In this document: positions 1 to 5,310 of the stretch, one piece after another
How the letters are laid out: every line of letters starts with the position of its first letter
Numbering within the stretch: the stretch's first letter is position 1
From: Nitrospiraceae bacterium UBA6905
GTDB taxonomy: Bacteria > Nitrospirota > Thermodesulfovibrionia > Thermodesulfovibrionales > UBA6898
Assembly (NCBI GenBank): GCA_002451165.1
Contig: DKBH01000071.1
Span: forward strand, 435 to 6,283
Length of the DNA stretch: 5,849 nt
Direction: 5' to 3'
Notes under the pieces: model-generated
Told to the model about the DNA's origin: nothing
The model's database searches: none
What the model saw: only the letters and a program-made list of their open reading frames with translations
Made by a program: the position numbers and the translations under genes

Positions 1-356
1 TCAAAGGGCTTGCTGATAAAGTCATCAGCCCCGGCCTCGAGACCGGCGAGTCGGTTCTTCTTGTCGCTCAGCGCTGTCACCAGAACGACAGGGATGTATT
101 CCTTTTCGGAAAAGTTTTTCAGCCTTCTGCAGAGTTCAAAACCATTGATGCCCGGCATCATGACATCAAGGATGGCAATATCGATCTGACGATTTGCATA
201 GATATCGAGGGCCGCGTCGGCACCTATTGCAGCATGGACCTCCAGGCCAGCCTTCAGAAACACCGCCTCCATCAGTTCCAGATTCGGCCGAACATCATCC
301 ACGACCAGGACCGATGGTTTCCTCTCCTCTCTTAAACGGCTAAAGGGGGACCGCAT
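1..356 (-). CDS. Response regulator, receiver (REC) domain, partial (C-terminus beyond window)
   Basis: This cytoplasmic phospho-acceptor module of a two-component system has 118 residues visible, and the rest lies beyond base 1. All receiver landmarks are present: the acidic pair D20-D21 in VLVVDD, the phospho-acceptor D64 in AILDVMMPG, the switch threonine T94 in VLVTA, and K116 in ISKPF. The sequence style (DVRPN after the acidic pair, LDVMMPGINGFELCRRLK) is typical of stand-alone, PleD-like or HD-GYP-linked receivers. The output domain is not visible, so the response cannot be named. The start is ATG at 356-354. No Shine-Dalgarno site precedes it, but a -35/-10 pair ends 7 bases upstream, suggesting a leaderless mRNA. 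An AGGAGAGG stretch lies inside the coding region (codons 10-13) with no usable start after it. The family call is certain; the exact start is less so. Confidence 0.95.
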   Translation of the reverse strand, partial: MRSPFSRLREERKPSVLVVDDVRPNLELMEAVFLKAGLEVHAAIGADAALDIYANRQIDIAILDVMMPGINGFELCRRLKNFSEKEYIPVVLVTALSDKKNRLAGLEAGADDFISKPF

Positions 357-363
357 AGTAAAG

Positions 364-393
364 ATTTAACCATTAGAAATAAAGAAAAGTCAA
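364..393 (-). promoter_or_regulatory. Candidate sigma-70 promoter for the response regulator
   Basis: On the minus strand a -35 box TTGACT (393-388) is followed after 18 bases by TTAAAT (369-364). The expected transcription start is about base 357, one base before the ATG at 356, so the mRNA would be essentially leaderless. The -35 box matches the consensus at 5 of 6 positions and the -10 box at 4 of 6. The surroundings are very AT-rich, which raises the chance of a random match. Confidence 0.4.
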
Positions 394-450
394 TAATTTT
401 CTTTAAGAATAATGTGTTATCGAGATAACTTAAATTTCTCCTTAAAGAAA
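381..450. repeat. Nested and competing inverted repeats in AT-rich spacer
   Basis: A perfect 10-base inverted repeat, TTTCTTTAAG (398-407) and CTTAAAGAAA (441-450), encloses a 6-base one, GTTATC (416-421) and GATAAC (424-429). The first arm can also pair on its other side: AAAGAAAA (381-388) with TTTTCTTT (397-404). The same middle segment therefore has two possible partners, an arrangement seen in attenuators. On the minus strand this block directly follows the stop codon of the DUF3553-like gene and precedes the response-regulator promoter. It could be a terminator, an operator or an RNA switch. There is no clean T-run, so the role is open. Confidence 0.5.
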
Positions 451-666
451 TTAAAGTGTGCGGATGCCAGCGAAGTAACAACAGCAGTCATTCTCGAGGT
501 CATTAATGAAGGCCCTTTCAATCTCATCTTCAAAAAGTATCCTCACCATACAGAAACCGCCCGACAGTGTGGAGTGCTGCTCTTCAACCACCTTCCCCTC
601 TCCCCACTGCGGATAACGGAGGTGCTCGACCCTGTCGCCGACCCTTAAATAACGTCTTTGCGTCAT
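451..666 (-). CDS. Small DUF3553-like protein, function unknown
   Basis: The product has 71 residues and is probably cytoplasmic. Its N-terminal half, with VGDRVEH at 9-15 followed by a WGEGKVVEE segment, resembles the small beta-barrel DUF3553 type (a short SH3/Tudor-like fold of unknown role). The resemblance is recognised by eye. The C-terminal half ends with a striking three-cysteine run (NDCCCYFAGIR), which could bind metal or be redox-active. The chosen start is ATG at 666-664, because the domain begins just after it and a TATACT box lies 5 bases upstream. An in-frame GTG at 711 would add 15 hydrophobic residues but would put that box inside the gene. The gene is divergent from the yjbQ-pdxA-rsmA operon, with no Shine-Dalgarno site at the ATG. 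No specific function is claimed. Confidence 0.75.
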   Translation of the reverse strand: MTQRRYLRVGDRVEHLRYPQWGEGKVVEEQHSTLSGGFCMVRILFEDEIERAFINDLENDCCCYFAGIRTL

Positions 667-671
667 GCTGT

Positions 672-700
672 AGTATAGCCCGCAGGAGAAGACGAAGGAA
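672..700 (-). promoter_or_regulatory. Candidate promoter for the DUF3553-like gene
   Basis: TATACT lies on the minus strand at 677-672, matching the -10 consensus at 5 of 6 positions. The ATG follows after 5 bases, so transcription would start at or beside the A of the start codon. The -35 region (TTCCTT at 700-695, 17-base spacer) is poor. The -10 box and its position are the main evidence. Confidence 0.4.
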
Positions 701-713
701 ATAAAAAGCACCC

Positions 714-742
714 TTGTGGTAACCCCGGGGAGTTGCTATGAT
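714..742 (+). promoter_or_regulatory. Extended -10 promoter for the yjbQ-pdxA-rsmA operon
   Basis: TTGTGG (714-719) is followed after exactly 17 bases by TATGAT (737-742). TGC directly precedes the -10 box, which makes it an extended -10 (TGnTATGAT). The expected start of transcription is 749-750, the A of the yjbQ ATG, so the operon mRNA would be leaderless. No Shine-Dalgarno sequence is visible, which agrees with this. Confidence 0.55.
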
Positions 743-749
743 GTAAGCC

Positions 750-1162
<413 letters not shown>

Positions 1163-1166
<4 letters not shown>

Positions 1167-2137
1167 AAACCATTGCAATCACCATGGGCGATCCCGCAGG
1201 CATTGGACCTGAAATCGTTGCACACGCAGTATCTAATCGGGAAATCCAGAAGATCTGCAGGCCGATCGTCATTGGCGCTCGAAACATTCTTGAGGAGTCC
1301 TTCAGGCTCGCAGGACAGATCTTCAGGCCAAAAATGATCACGACAGCGGCGATGGTCGACCCTTCCCCCGGAGCAGTAAATATCATGGACATCGGTTCGC
1401 TCAGGGACTTTCGCCGGGAAAAGGCATCTGCGGCAGGAGGAAAAGCATCTGCAGCCTGCATAGAAAAAGCTGTTGAGCTCGCGCTCAGCAAACAGGTCGA
1501 TGCTGTCGTTACCGCCCCGATCTCAAAAGAAGCGTTCAAGGCAGCAGGTCTGAAATGGCCGGGACATACGGAGATGCTCGCCGAACTGACCGGTACGACA
1601 AACTATGCAATGATGCTCGCCGGCGGTCCGCTTCGGGTGATCCTGGTGACCATACATGCTGCCTTACGCAATGTGCCCGCTCTGATTACGAAAGCGTCTG
1701 TCCTTAAGACGATCCTTCTCGCAAAAAAAGCCTGCGACATGATGGGGTTGAAAGATCCCAATATTGCCGTGGCCGGACTGAACCCCCATGCCGGCGAGAC
1801 AGGTATCTTTGGCAGTGAAGAGATCGAAGCGATATCGCCTGCTGTCGAGGATGCCCGGCGGCAGGGTCTTCCGGTCAGCGGACCCTACCCTCCTGACACC
1901 CTGTTCCATAAGGCATATAAGGGCGAGATTGACATCGTTGTCTGCATGTACCATGATCAGGGACTTATCCCCCTGAAGATGATCTGCTTTGATACCGGGG
2001 TAAATGTGACTGTCGGTCTTCCGATCATCAGGACATCTCCGGACCACGGCACTGCCTATGACATCGCCTGGAAAGGCATCGCCAGCCCCTCAAGCATGAC
2101 AGAAGCGATACGGCTCGCGGTAAGGCTGCAGCTCTGA
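1163..2137 (+). CDS. pdxA: 4-hydroxythreonine-4-phosphate dehydrogenase PdxA
   Basis: PdxA oxidises 4-phosphooxy-L-threonine with NAD(P)+. The product loses CO2 and is condensed by PdxJ to pyridoxine 5'-phosphate, in the DXP-dependent vitamin B6 pathway in the cytoplasm. The 324-residue length is normal. Signatures are the N-terminal TMGDPAGIGPE at 7-17, the substrate-binding GHTEML at 134-139, and the metal-ligand histidines H165 (TIHAAL), H209 (LNPHAGE) and H264 (MYHDQG). GLIPLK at 267-272 and the C-terminal TSPDHGTAYDIAWKG at 291-305 complete the family pattern. Nothing is missing. The start is fixed by the canonical MKTIAITMGDP opening and the 4-base overlap with yjbQ. GGAG lies too close to the ATG to be a standard ribosome site, so coupling to yjbQ translation is likely. 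It ends in TGA immediately before rsmA. Confidence 0.97.
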
Positions 2138-2905
2138 ATGCCGAATAAACATCTTGGCCAGAACTTCCTCTCTGACCCGTCGATACTCGCCAAGATTATT
2201 TCCTCCGCCGAGCTATCGTCCGAGGATACCGTTGTTGAGATAGGGCCTGGCCCGGGACGCATGACCCGTATGCTCGCAGAGCGGGTAACGCGTCTTATTG
2301 CTATCGAACTTGACCATGACCTCTATCAAAAGCTCGCGGGTGATTTTATCGCCTACAGGAATGTGGAGATTGTTCACGGAGATGTTCTGCACTACCCGTT
2401 CGAGGCTCTTGATGTGTTCAAGGTCGTAGCCAACATTCCCTACTATATAACCACCCCCATCATTTTTAGGCTGCTCGATGCAAAGCAGAATCTCAAAAGC
2501 ATGACCCTGACAATCCAGAAAGAGGTTGCCCAGAGAATCGTAGCTGCACCTGGCAGCAAGGATTACGGGGTACTTTCCATCAGCACGCAGTATCATACAG
2601 AGTCCGAACTTAAGTTCATCATACCCAAAGAGGTCTTTAGACCTATGCCAAAGGTTGATTCTGCCGTTGTCCATATGATCATACGCAACAAGCCGCCAGT
2701 ATACGTGAGGGACGAGAAACTCTTATTTAGCATCATTCGCACGGCGTTCTCTCAGCGGAGAAAGACCCTGTCGAACTCCCTTAAGCCGTTTGGTCAAGAT
2801 ATCAAGAGCGTATTGACCGCTGCCGGGATCGACCCGCAGAGGCGGCCCGAGACCTTGAGCGTAGAAGAGTTTGCGCTTCTCGCGAATCTCCTCACAAACA
2901 AATAG
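2138..2905 (+). CDS. rsmA: 16S rRNA (A1518/A1519) dimethyladenosine methyltransferase RsmA/KsgA
   Basis: RsmA transfers four methyl groups from S-adenosylmethionine to two adjacent adenines near the 3' end of 16S rRNA, a late step in 30S assembly; its loss gives kasugamycin resistance. The product has 255 residues, slightly shorter than the E. coli enzyme. Visible motifs are HLGQNFL at 5-11, the SAM-binding VEIGPGPG at 33-40, acidic E57 in AIELD, HGDVL at 80-84, the catalytic NIPYY at 99-103, the FRPMPKVDSAVV block at 167-178 and FSQRRKTL at 204-211. The ATG follows the pdxA TGA with no gap, so translation is probably coupled. A strong hairpin overlaps its TAG stop. The pdxA-rsmA order is common in several bacterial phyla and links cofactor synthesis with ribosome maturation only by co-transcription. 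Confidence 0.97.
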   Translation: MPNKHLGQNFLSDPSILAKIISSAELSSEDTVVEIGPGPGRMTRMLAERVTRLIAIELDHDLYQKLAGDFIAYRNVEIVHGDVLHYPFEALDVFKVVANIPYYITTPIIFRLLDAKQNLKSMTLTIQKEVAQRIVAAPGSKDYGVLSISTQYHTESELKFIIPKEVFRPMPKVDSAVVHMIIRNKPPVYVRDEKLLFSIIRTAFSQRRKTLSNSLKPFGQDIKSVLTAAGIDPQRRPETLSVEEFALLANLLTNK

Positions 2906-2932
2906 GCGATGTCCCGCAATGGGACATCGCCT
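2904..2932. terminator. Hairpin between convergent genes, likely terminator
   Basis: A perfect 12-pair stem with a 5-base loop: AGGCGATGTCCC (2904-2915) pairs with GGGACATCGCCT (2921-2932) around GCAAT. On the minus strand it is followed by TATTTGTTTG, a partial U-rich tail, so it should terminate the cytochrome transcript best. On the plus strand the tail is not U-rich, so termination of the rsmA operon would be weaker. It begins inside the rsmA stop codon. Confidence 0.8.
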
Positions 2933-2956
2933 GACGCAGCTCGGCAGAAGATCAAT

Positions 2957-4162
2957 TTATTTGTCCAGAGTCACCATCTTGGTTACCTTATGAATCGGGA
3001 TCTTGTAATCAGGATTATGGACTTCATAGAAGAGATCGACTGTTACGTCAGCAGTTCTGACGCCCTCGGGAAGTTTGATCTCAAAGGTATCTGCTTTTGT
3101 AGCATAGGGCTGAAGACTTGTATCCCTGACATTCTGTGTTTTCCACTGTGCGCCATACATCATCTTTGAATCACGGCAAGTTGTAGCCTGTGGGTGATAA
3201 TGGCGCTCATCTCTAAATATCTCTTTCCCGTCACTTGTCTTTGCGGTCACTTCCATGACCACTCTGTTATGGGACGGTCAACCATCCGGTATTCTGTGGC
3301 CGGCAGTATGCGAGATCTTCGTGTTCACAACAATGAGAGGACGATAGTCCTTTGCCTTCCTCAACCATTCATAGCCAAGCGTCTGGACATCAAGATTGAT
3401 CGCTTTGCTGAGCTGCTCGGAGGTCTTTTGTTCATCGTTGAAGTTCGGCGAAATAAGATGATCTGCTTTACCATTTACCTTCTGCATGTGACACTGCTGG
3501 CATGTTTGCGTGCCTCCCGCCGGAATGTACGCATGTTCATAACTGCCGTAAAGATTCGCGCACTGTACGGGATTATCGAATTCAAAATTAGGACCGAGTC
3601 CATGACACTGGCCGCAAAAGGGGGCTTCTTTCATGATAACGCTCTTTTTGATCTTGCCTCCCGGATGATTGTCGATATTCTTGGAGCCGTAAATTACTCC
3701 CTTTTCGGGAAAGCCTTCGGTCAATTTGTGGACAATTGCCTTTTCGTTATGGCAGACAATACAGGTTATCTGAAGTTTCGCGATTTTTGCCGAATCTTTT
3801 GCAAGCAATGCTTCTGCAAGCTCAACGGCGACAGAATCTTCGGCAGATGAAACGGCCTGCGGGAGATGACACTTGAAGCAGGGAAATGTCTTAATCGTTG
3901 CCTTCTTGGGATCGTCAGGTGAAAAGGGGGACGTCCCTTTCATGGCAAGCGGCGTGAGCATAAGCCCGCCCTTTACTCCCATCAAAGGCCTCGCATGGTG
4001 CGACATTTCCCACTGTGCATAGATTTCGGCATGGCAGGATTTACATTGGCTTGAATCAAACTGCTTAGCCAGTTCATCGATGGTCTTTGCCTTTTGCGCC
4101 TGAGCATTGGAGAGCGGCATCATGACAAAGGCAGTAATCAACAATAATAGAATAGTTCGCAT
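2957..4162 (-). CDS. Periplasmic pentaheme c-type cytochrome with in-frame TGA (putative selenoprotein)
   Basis: This is a predicted electron carrier or reductase subunit exported to the periplasm. With TGA read through, the product is 401 residues. The start is ATG at 4162-4160, preceded by a strong AAGGAGGAG site, and a Sec signal peptide follows: R2, hydrophobic 3-18, probable cleavage near A20-A22. Five CXXCH heme sites lie at 40-44, 95-99, 134-138, 183-187 and 221-225. The SHTAGHRIPDG stretch at 284-294 may carry a distal heme ligand. Codon 295 is TGA (3280-3278). The frame then continues without further stops for 106 residues (HYHPQATTCRD, LPEGVRTADVTVDL, IPIHKV) to TAA, and looks like an intact beta-rich C-terminal domain. 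A SECIS-like hairpin follows the TGA. If TGA is a true stop, the mature product is a 294-residue form keeping all five hemes. An in-frame ATG at 4243 could add 27 residues but would bury the signal peptide. The electron donor and acceptor are unknown. Confidence 0.88.
3243..3280 (-). promoter_or_regulatory. In-frame TGA codon with SECIS-like hairpin (candidate selenocysteine insertion site)
   Basis: TGA at 3280-3278 is followed after 15 bases by GTGGTCAT (3262-3255), loop GGAA (3254-3251) and GTGACCGC (3250-3243). The arms form 8 pairs, six Watson-Crick and two G-U. The apical loop has G in its first two positions and lies 23 bases after the TGA. Published bacterial SECIS models call for a short upper stem, an early G in the apical loop and roughly 16-37 bases from UGA to loop, and this fits. 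The hairpin sits wholly inside the coding region. Function is inferred only from shape and position. Confidence 0.6.
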
Positions 4163-4264
4163 AGCTCCTCCTTTTTCCTTGATATCGTGGAATGCTGCGA
4201 AAAGGCCCTGCTCCCCCCTAAAGGACATAAGACGTTTCATCACCCCCTTTTTCTTATATGTTTA

Positions 4265-4293
4265 CTTATATCTTGAGATGATCAACCTGTCAA
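4265..4293 (-). promoter_or_regulatory. Strong sigma-70-type promoter for the cytochrome gene
   Basis: On the minus strand a perfect -35 TTGACA (4293-4288) is followed after 17 bases by TATAAG (4270-4265), which matches the -10 consensus at 5 of 6 positions. Transcription would start near 4258, giving a leader of about 95 bases before the ATG at 4162. The cytochrome gene is therefore expressed independently of the upstream GNAT gene. Confidence 0.7.
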
Positions 4294-4348
4294 GGGACAA
4301 GATGGCTTTTCCCGCATCTCAAATGTGCAGTCTGATCAAGATAGCGTG

Positions 4349-4894
4349 TTACAGGACCTTGCCGACGAGGACCTCGTCGATATACTGTTTGCCGATCCGG
4401 ATCCGCTTCTGCCGCGTACCCTCCTCTACAAACCCTACCCGCTCAAAGACATGGAGGGATCTCTTGTTCGTCGTGAAGATATTCGCCTCGAGCTTCTTGA
4501 AGCTATGTTGCTTCGCCCAGTCGATAGCAAAACGCAGCATCTGAGATCCAATACCGAGACCCCGGTATGCAGTTACCATATGAAGGCCAATATTGAGGAT
4601 ATGTGACGTCTGGGGTCTTTTGCCCCCGTCCATCTGTATCCCTGAAAGTGCACCGACAACGATGTTATTGGCAACAGCCACGAGCAGCAGGTTCTTGTCA
4701 AAGTCCATGCTGCAAATATATTTTTTGACCGAATCCGGCTTGGTCCCATACAGCTCCATCAGCTCGTAGCTCCGGTCAGGGGCATTTGTCTTGATCACGC
4801 TGATAATCTCCTCCGCGTCGTCGCAACCAGCCAGCCTGAGTACAATTTTTTCGCCGTTCCCTGCAATGAACTTCAGCACATCCTCTTCTGCCAT
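4349..4894 (-). CDS. GNAT family N-acetyltransferase
   Basis: This 181-residue cytoplasmic enzyme is expected to move an acetyl group from acetyl-CoA to an amine, but the substrate cannot be told from sequence. The acetyl-CoA pyrophosphate-binding loop is RGLGIGSQML at 111-120. It follows the beta-4 strand (NIGLHMVTAY, 101-110) and leads into a helix. The later EANIFTTNKRSLHVFERVGF segment at 136-155 is the motif B region with N143 and the ending GF. The overall pattern, including the IGKQYIDEVLVGKVL ending, resembles the RimJ/RimL or SpeG-like part of the family. The start is ATG at 4894-4892 with a GGGGGAGG ribosome site 5 bases upstream, preceded by its own promoter. It lies on the same strand as the cytochrome but is separated from it by 186 bases carrying that gene's promoter, so a functional link is not implied. 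Confidence 0.92.
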   Translation of the reverse strand: MAEEDVLKFIAGNGEKIVLRLAGCDDAEEIISVIKTNAPDRSYELMELYGTKPDSVKKYICSMDFDKNLLLVAVANNIVVGALSGIQMDGGKRPQTSHILNIGLHMVTAYRGLGIGSQMLRFAIDWAKQHSFKKLEANIFTTNKRSLHVFERVGFVEEGTRQKRIRIGKQYIDEVLVGKVL

Positions 4895-4924
4895 GGCATC
4901 CTCCCCCTATCCTTATTTATGCTG

Positions 4925-4953
4925 ATTATAGCGCTAAATACCCGCGCACACAA
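4925..4953 (-). promoter_or_regulatory. Promoter for the GNAT gene
   Basis: A perfect -10 TATAAT on the minus strand (4930-4925) is preceded by TTGTGT (4953-4948) with a 17-base spacer. The predicted start is near 4918, leaving a leader of about 24 bases that contains the GGGGGAGG ribosome site. Confidence 0.6.
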
Positions 4954-5092
4954 CCATCACGGGATGAGACGAGTCAGCCCCTGTTACAGTTGCACCTGTC
5001 AACATTAATTATGCAATTAAACGGTAAGAACCGTATAAGGCCTCCGATGAGACAGGGCTCTTCAGTGAGGCGCAAAATAGAGGACCATAGGC

Positions 5093-5152
5093 ATGATTGC
5101 CGTTGTCATCAGCGACAAGGCTATCTGCTACCTTCCAGATATAACAACATAA
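5093..5152 (+). CDS. Possible 19-codon small ORF, unverified
   Basis: ATG at 5093 opens a 19-residue frame (MIAVVISDKAICYLPDITT) ending in TAA at 5150-5152. AGAGGA lies 8 bases upstream and could serve as a weak ribosome site. A terminator-like hairpin with six Ts follows at once. TATAAG at 5034-5039 could be a -10 box but has no good -35. It resembles no family known to me and may be a chance frame inside a non-coding RNA. Confidence 0.15.
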   Translation: MIAVVISDKAICYLPDITT

Positions 5153-5174
5153 TCCCGGGATAAGGTTATTTTTT
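5141..5174 (+). terminator. Weak intrinsic terminator candidate
   Basis: ATAAC (5141-5145) can pair with GTTAT (5165-5169). Inside it, TAATC can pair with GATAA (one mismatch) around CCGG. A run of six Ts (5169-5174) follows. The stem is interrupted and AT-rich, so this is a moderate to weak call. It would end a short plus-strand transcript upstream of the aldo/keto reductase. Confidence 0.35.
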
Positions 5175-5225
5175 CGACTTGCTGCTTAGTTATTCCCGCT
5201 GGATGTACGGTGGCAATGTTTAGCC

Positions 5226-5254
5226 TTCACATGCTATTGCCGATATAGTATTCT
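5226..5254 (+). promoter_or_regulatory. Candidate promoter for the aldo/keto reductase gene
   Basis: TTCACA (5226-5231), 5 of 6 to the -35 consensus, is followed after 17 bases by TATTCT (5249-5254), 4 of 6 to the -10. The expected start is near 5261, inside the palindrome at 5258-5271, giving a leader of about 50 bases. Confidence 0.4.
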
Positions 5255-5257
5255 AAT

Positions 5258-5271
5258 ATCAAGATCTTGAT
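5258..5271. promoter_or_regulatory. Perfect 14-base palindrome, candidate operator
   Basis: ATCAAGATCTTGAT reads the same on both strands. It lies 3 bases after the candidate -10 box and covers the expected transcription start of the aldo/keto reductase gene, a classic site for a dimeric repressor. The regulator is not identified. Confidence 0.4.
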
Positions 5272-5310
5272 TTGTTTGCCTGCATAATCAGCAATAAAGG
5301 AGGGCCTCTC

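Larger units (their letters stand above)
4954..5225. other. Intergenic region with short inverted repeats, no confident gene
   Basis: No protein family is recognised here in any frame. Visible structure includes TGTTACAG (4982-4989) facing CTGTCAACA (4996-5004), a one-base-offset inverted repeat. Next comes TTAATT (5005-5010) facing AATTAA (5015-5020), then ACGGT (5021-5025) facing ACCGT (5030-5034). Further on are small hairpins GGCA/TGCC (5090-5101) and TTGTC/GACAA (about 5104-5119). The clustering could reflect regulator sites or a structured RNA, but each element alone is within chance. Confidence 0.35.

Noticed and set aside
412..648. Plus-strand open frame of 78 codons
   Set aside because: It lies opposite the DUF3553-like gene and the AT-rich spacer, with no ribosome site or recognisable motif.
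2957..3262. Separate small gene starting at GTG 3262
   Set aside because: There is no ribosome site, the start lies inside the hairpin, and the sequence reads as the C-terminal continuation of the cytochrome.
3262..3278. Frameshift between the two parts of the cytochrome gene
   Set aside because: Both parts are in the same frame; the only interruption is the TGA codon, so no frameshift is needed.
3194..3850. Long open frame (218 codons) on the plus strand opposite the cytochrome gene
   Set aside because: It is the antisense of a gene with five CXXCH motifs, a signal peptide and a ribosome site; the translated frame resembles no family and has no ribosome site.
4273..4285. FNR/CRP-like site TTGAGATGATCAA near the cytochrome promoter
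   Set aside because: The half sites TTGA and TCAA are spaced by 5 bases rather than the 6 needed, and the inner positions are imperfect.
5041..5140. Cyclic-di-GMP or other known riboswitch (GGCGCAAA resembles part of GEMM)
   Set aside because: The two adjacent helices, tetraloop and other conserved stretches could not be placed; only a short match was seen.
5211..5224. Sigma-54 promoter (TGGCAATGTTTAGC)
   Set aside because: The GG and GC elements are separated by 9 bases rather than 10, and the TTGC part is absent.
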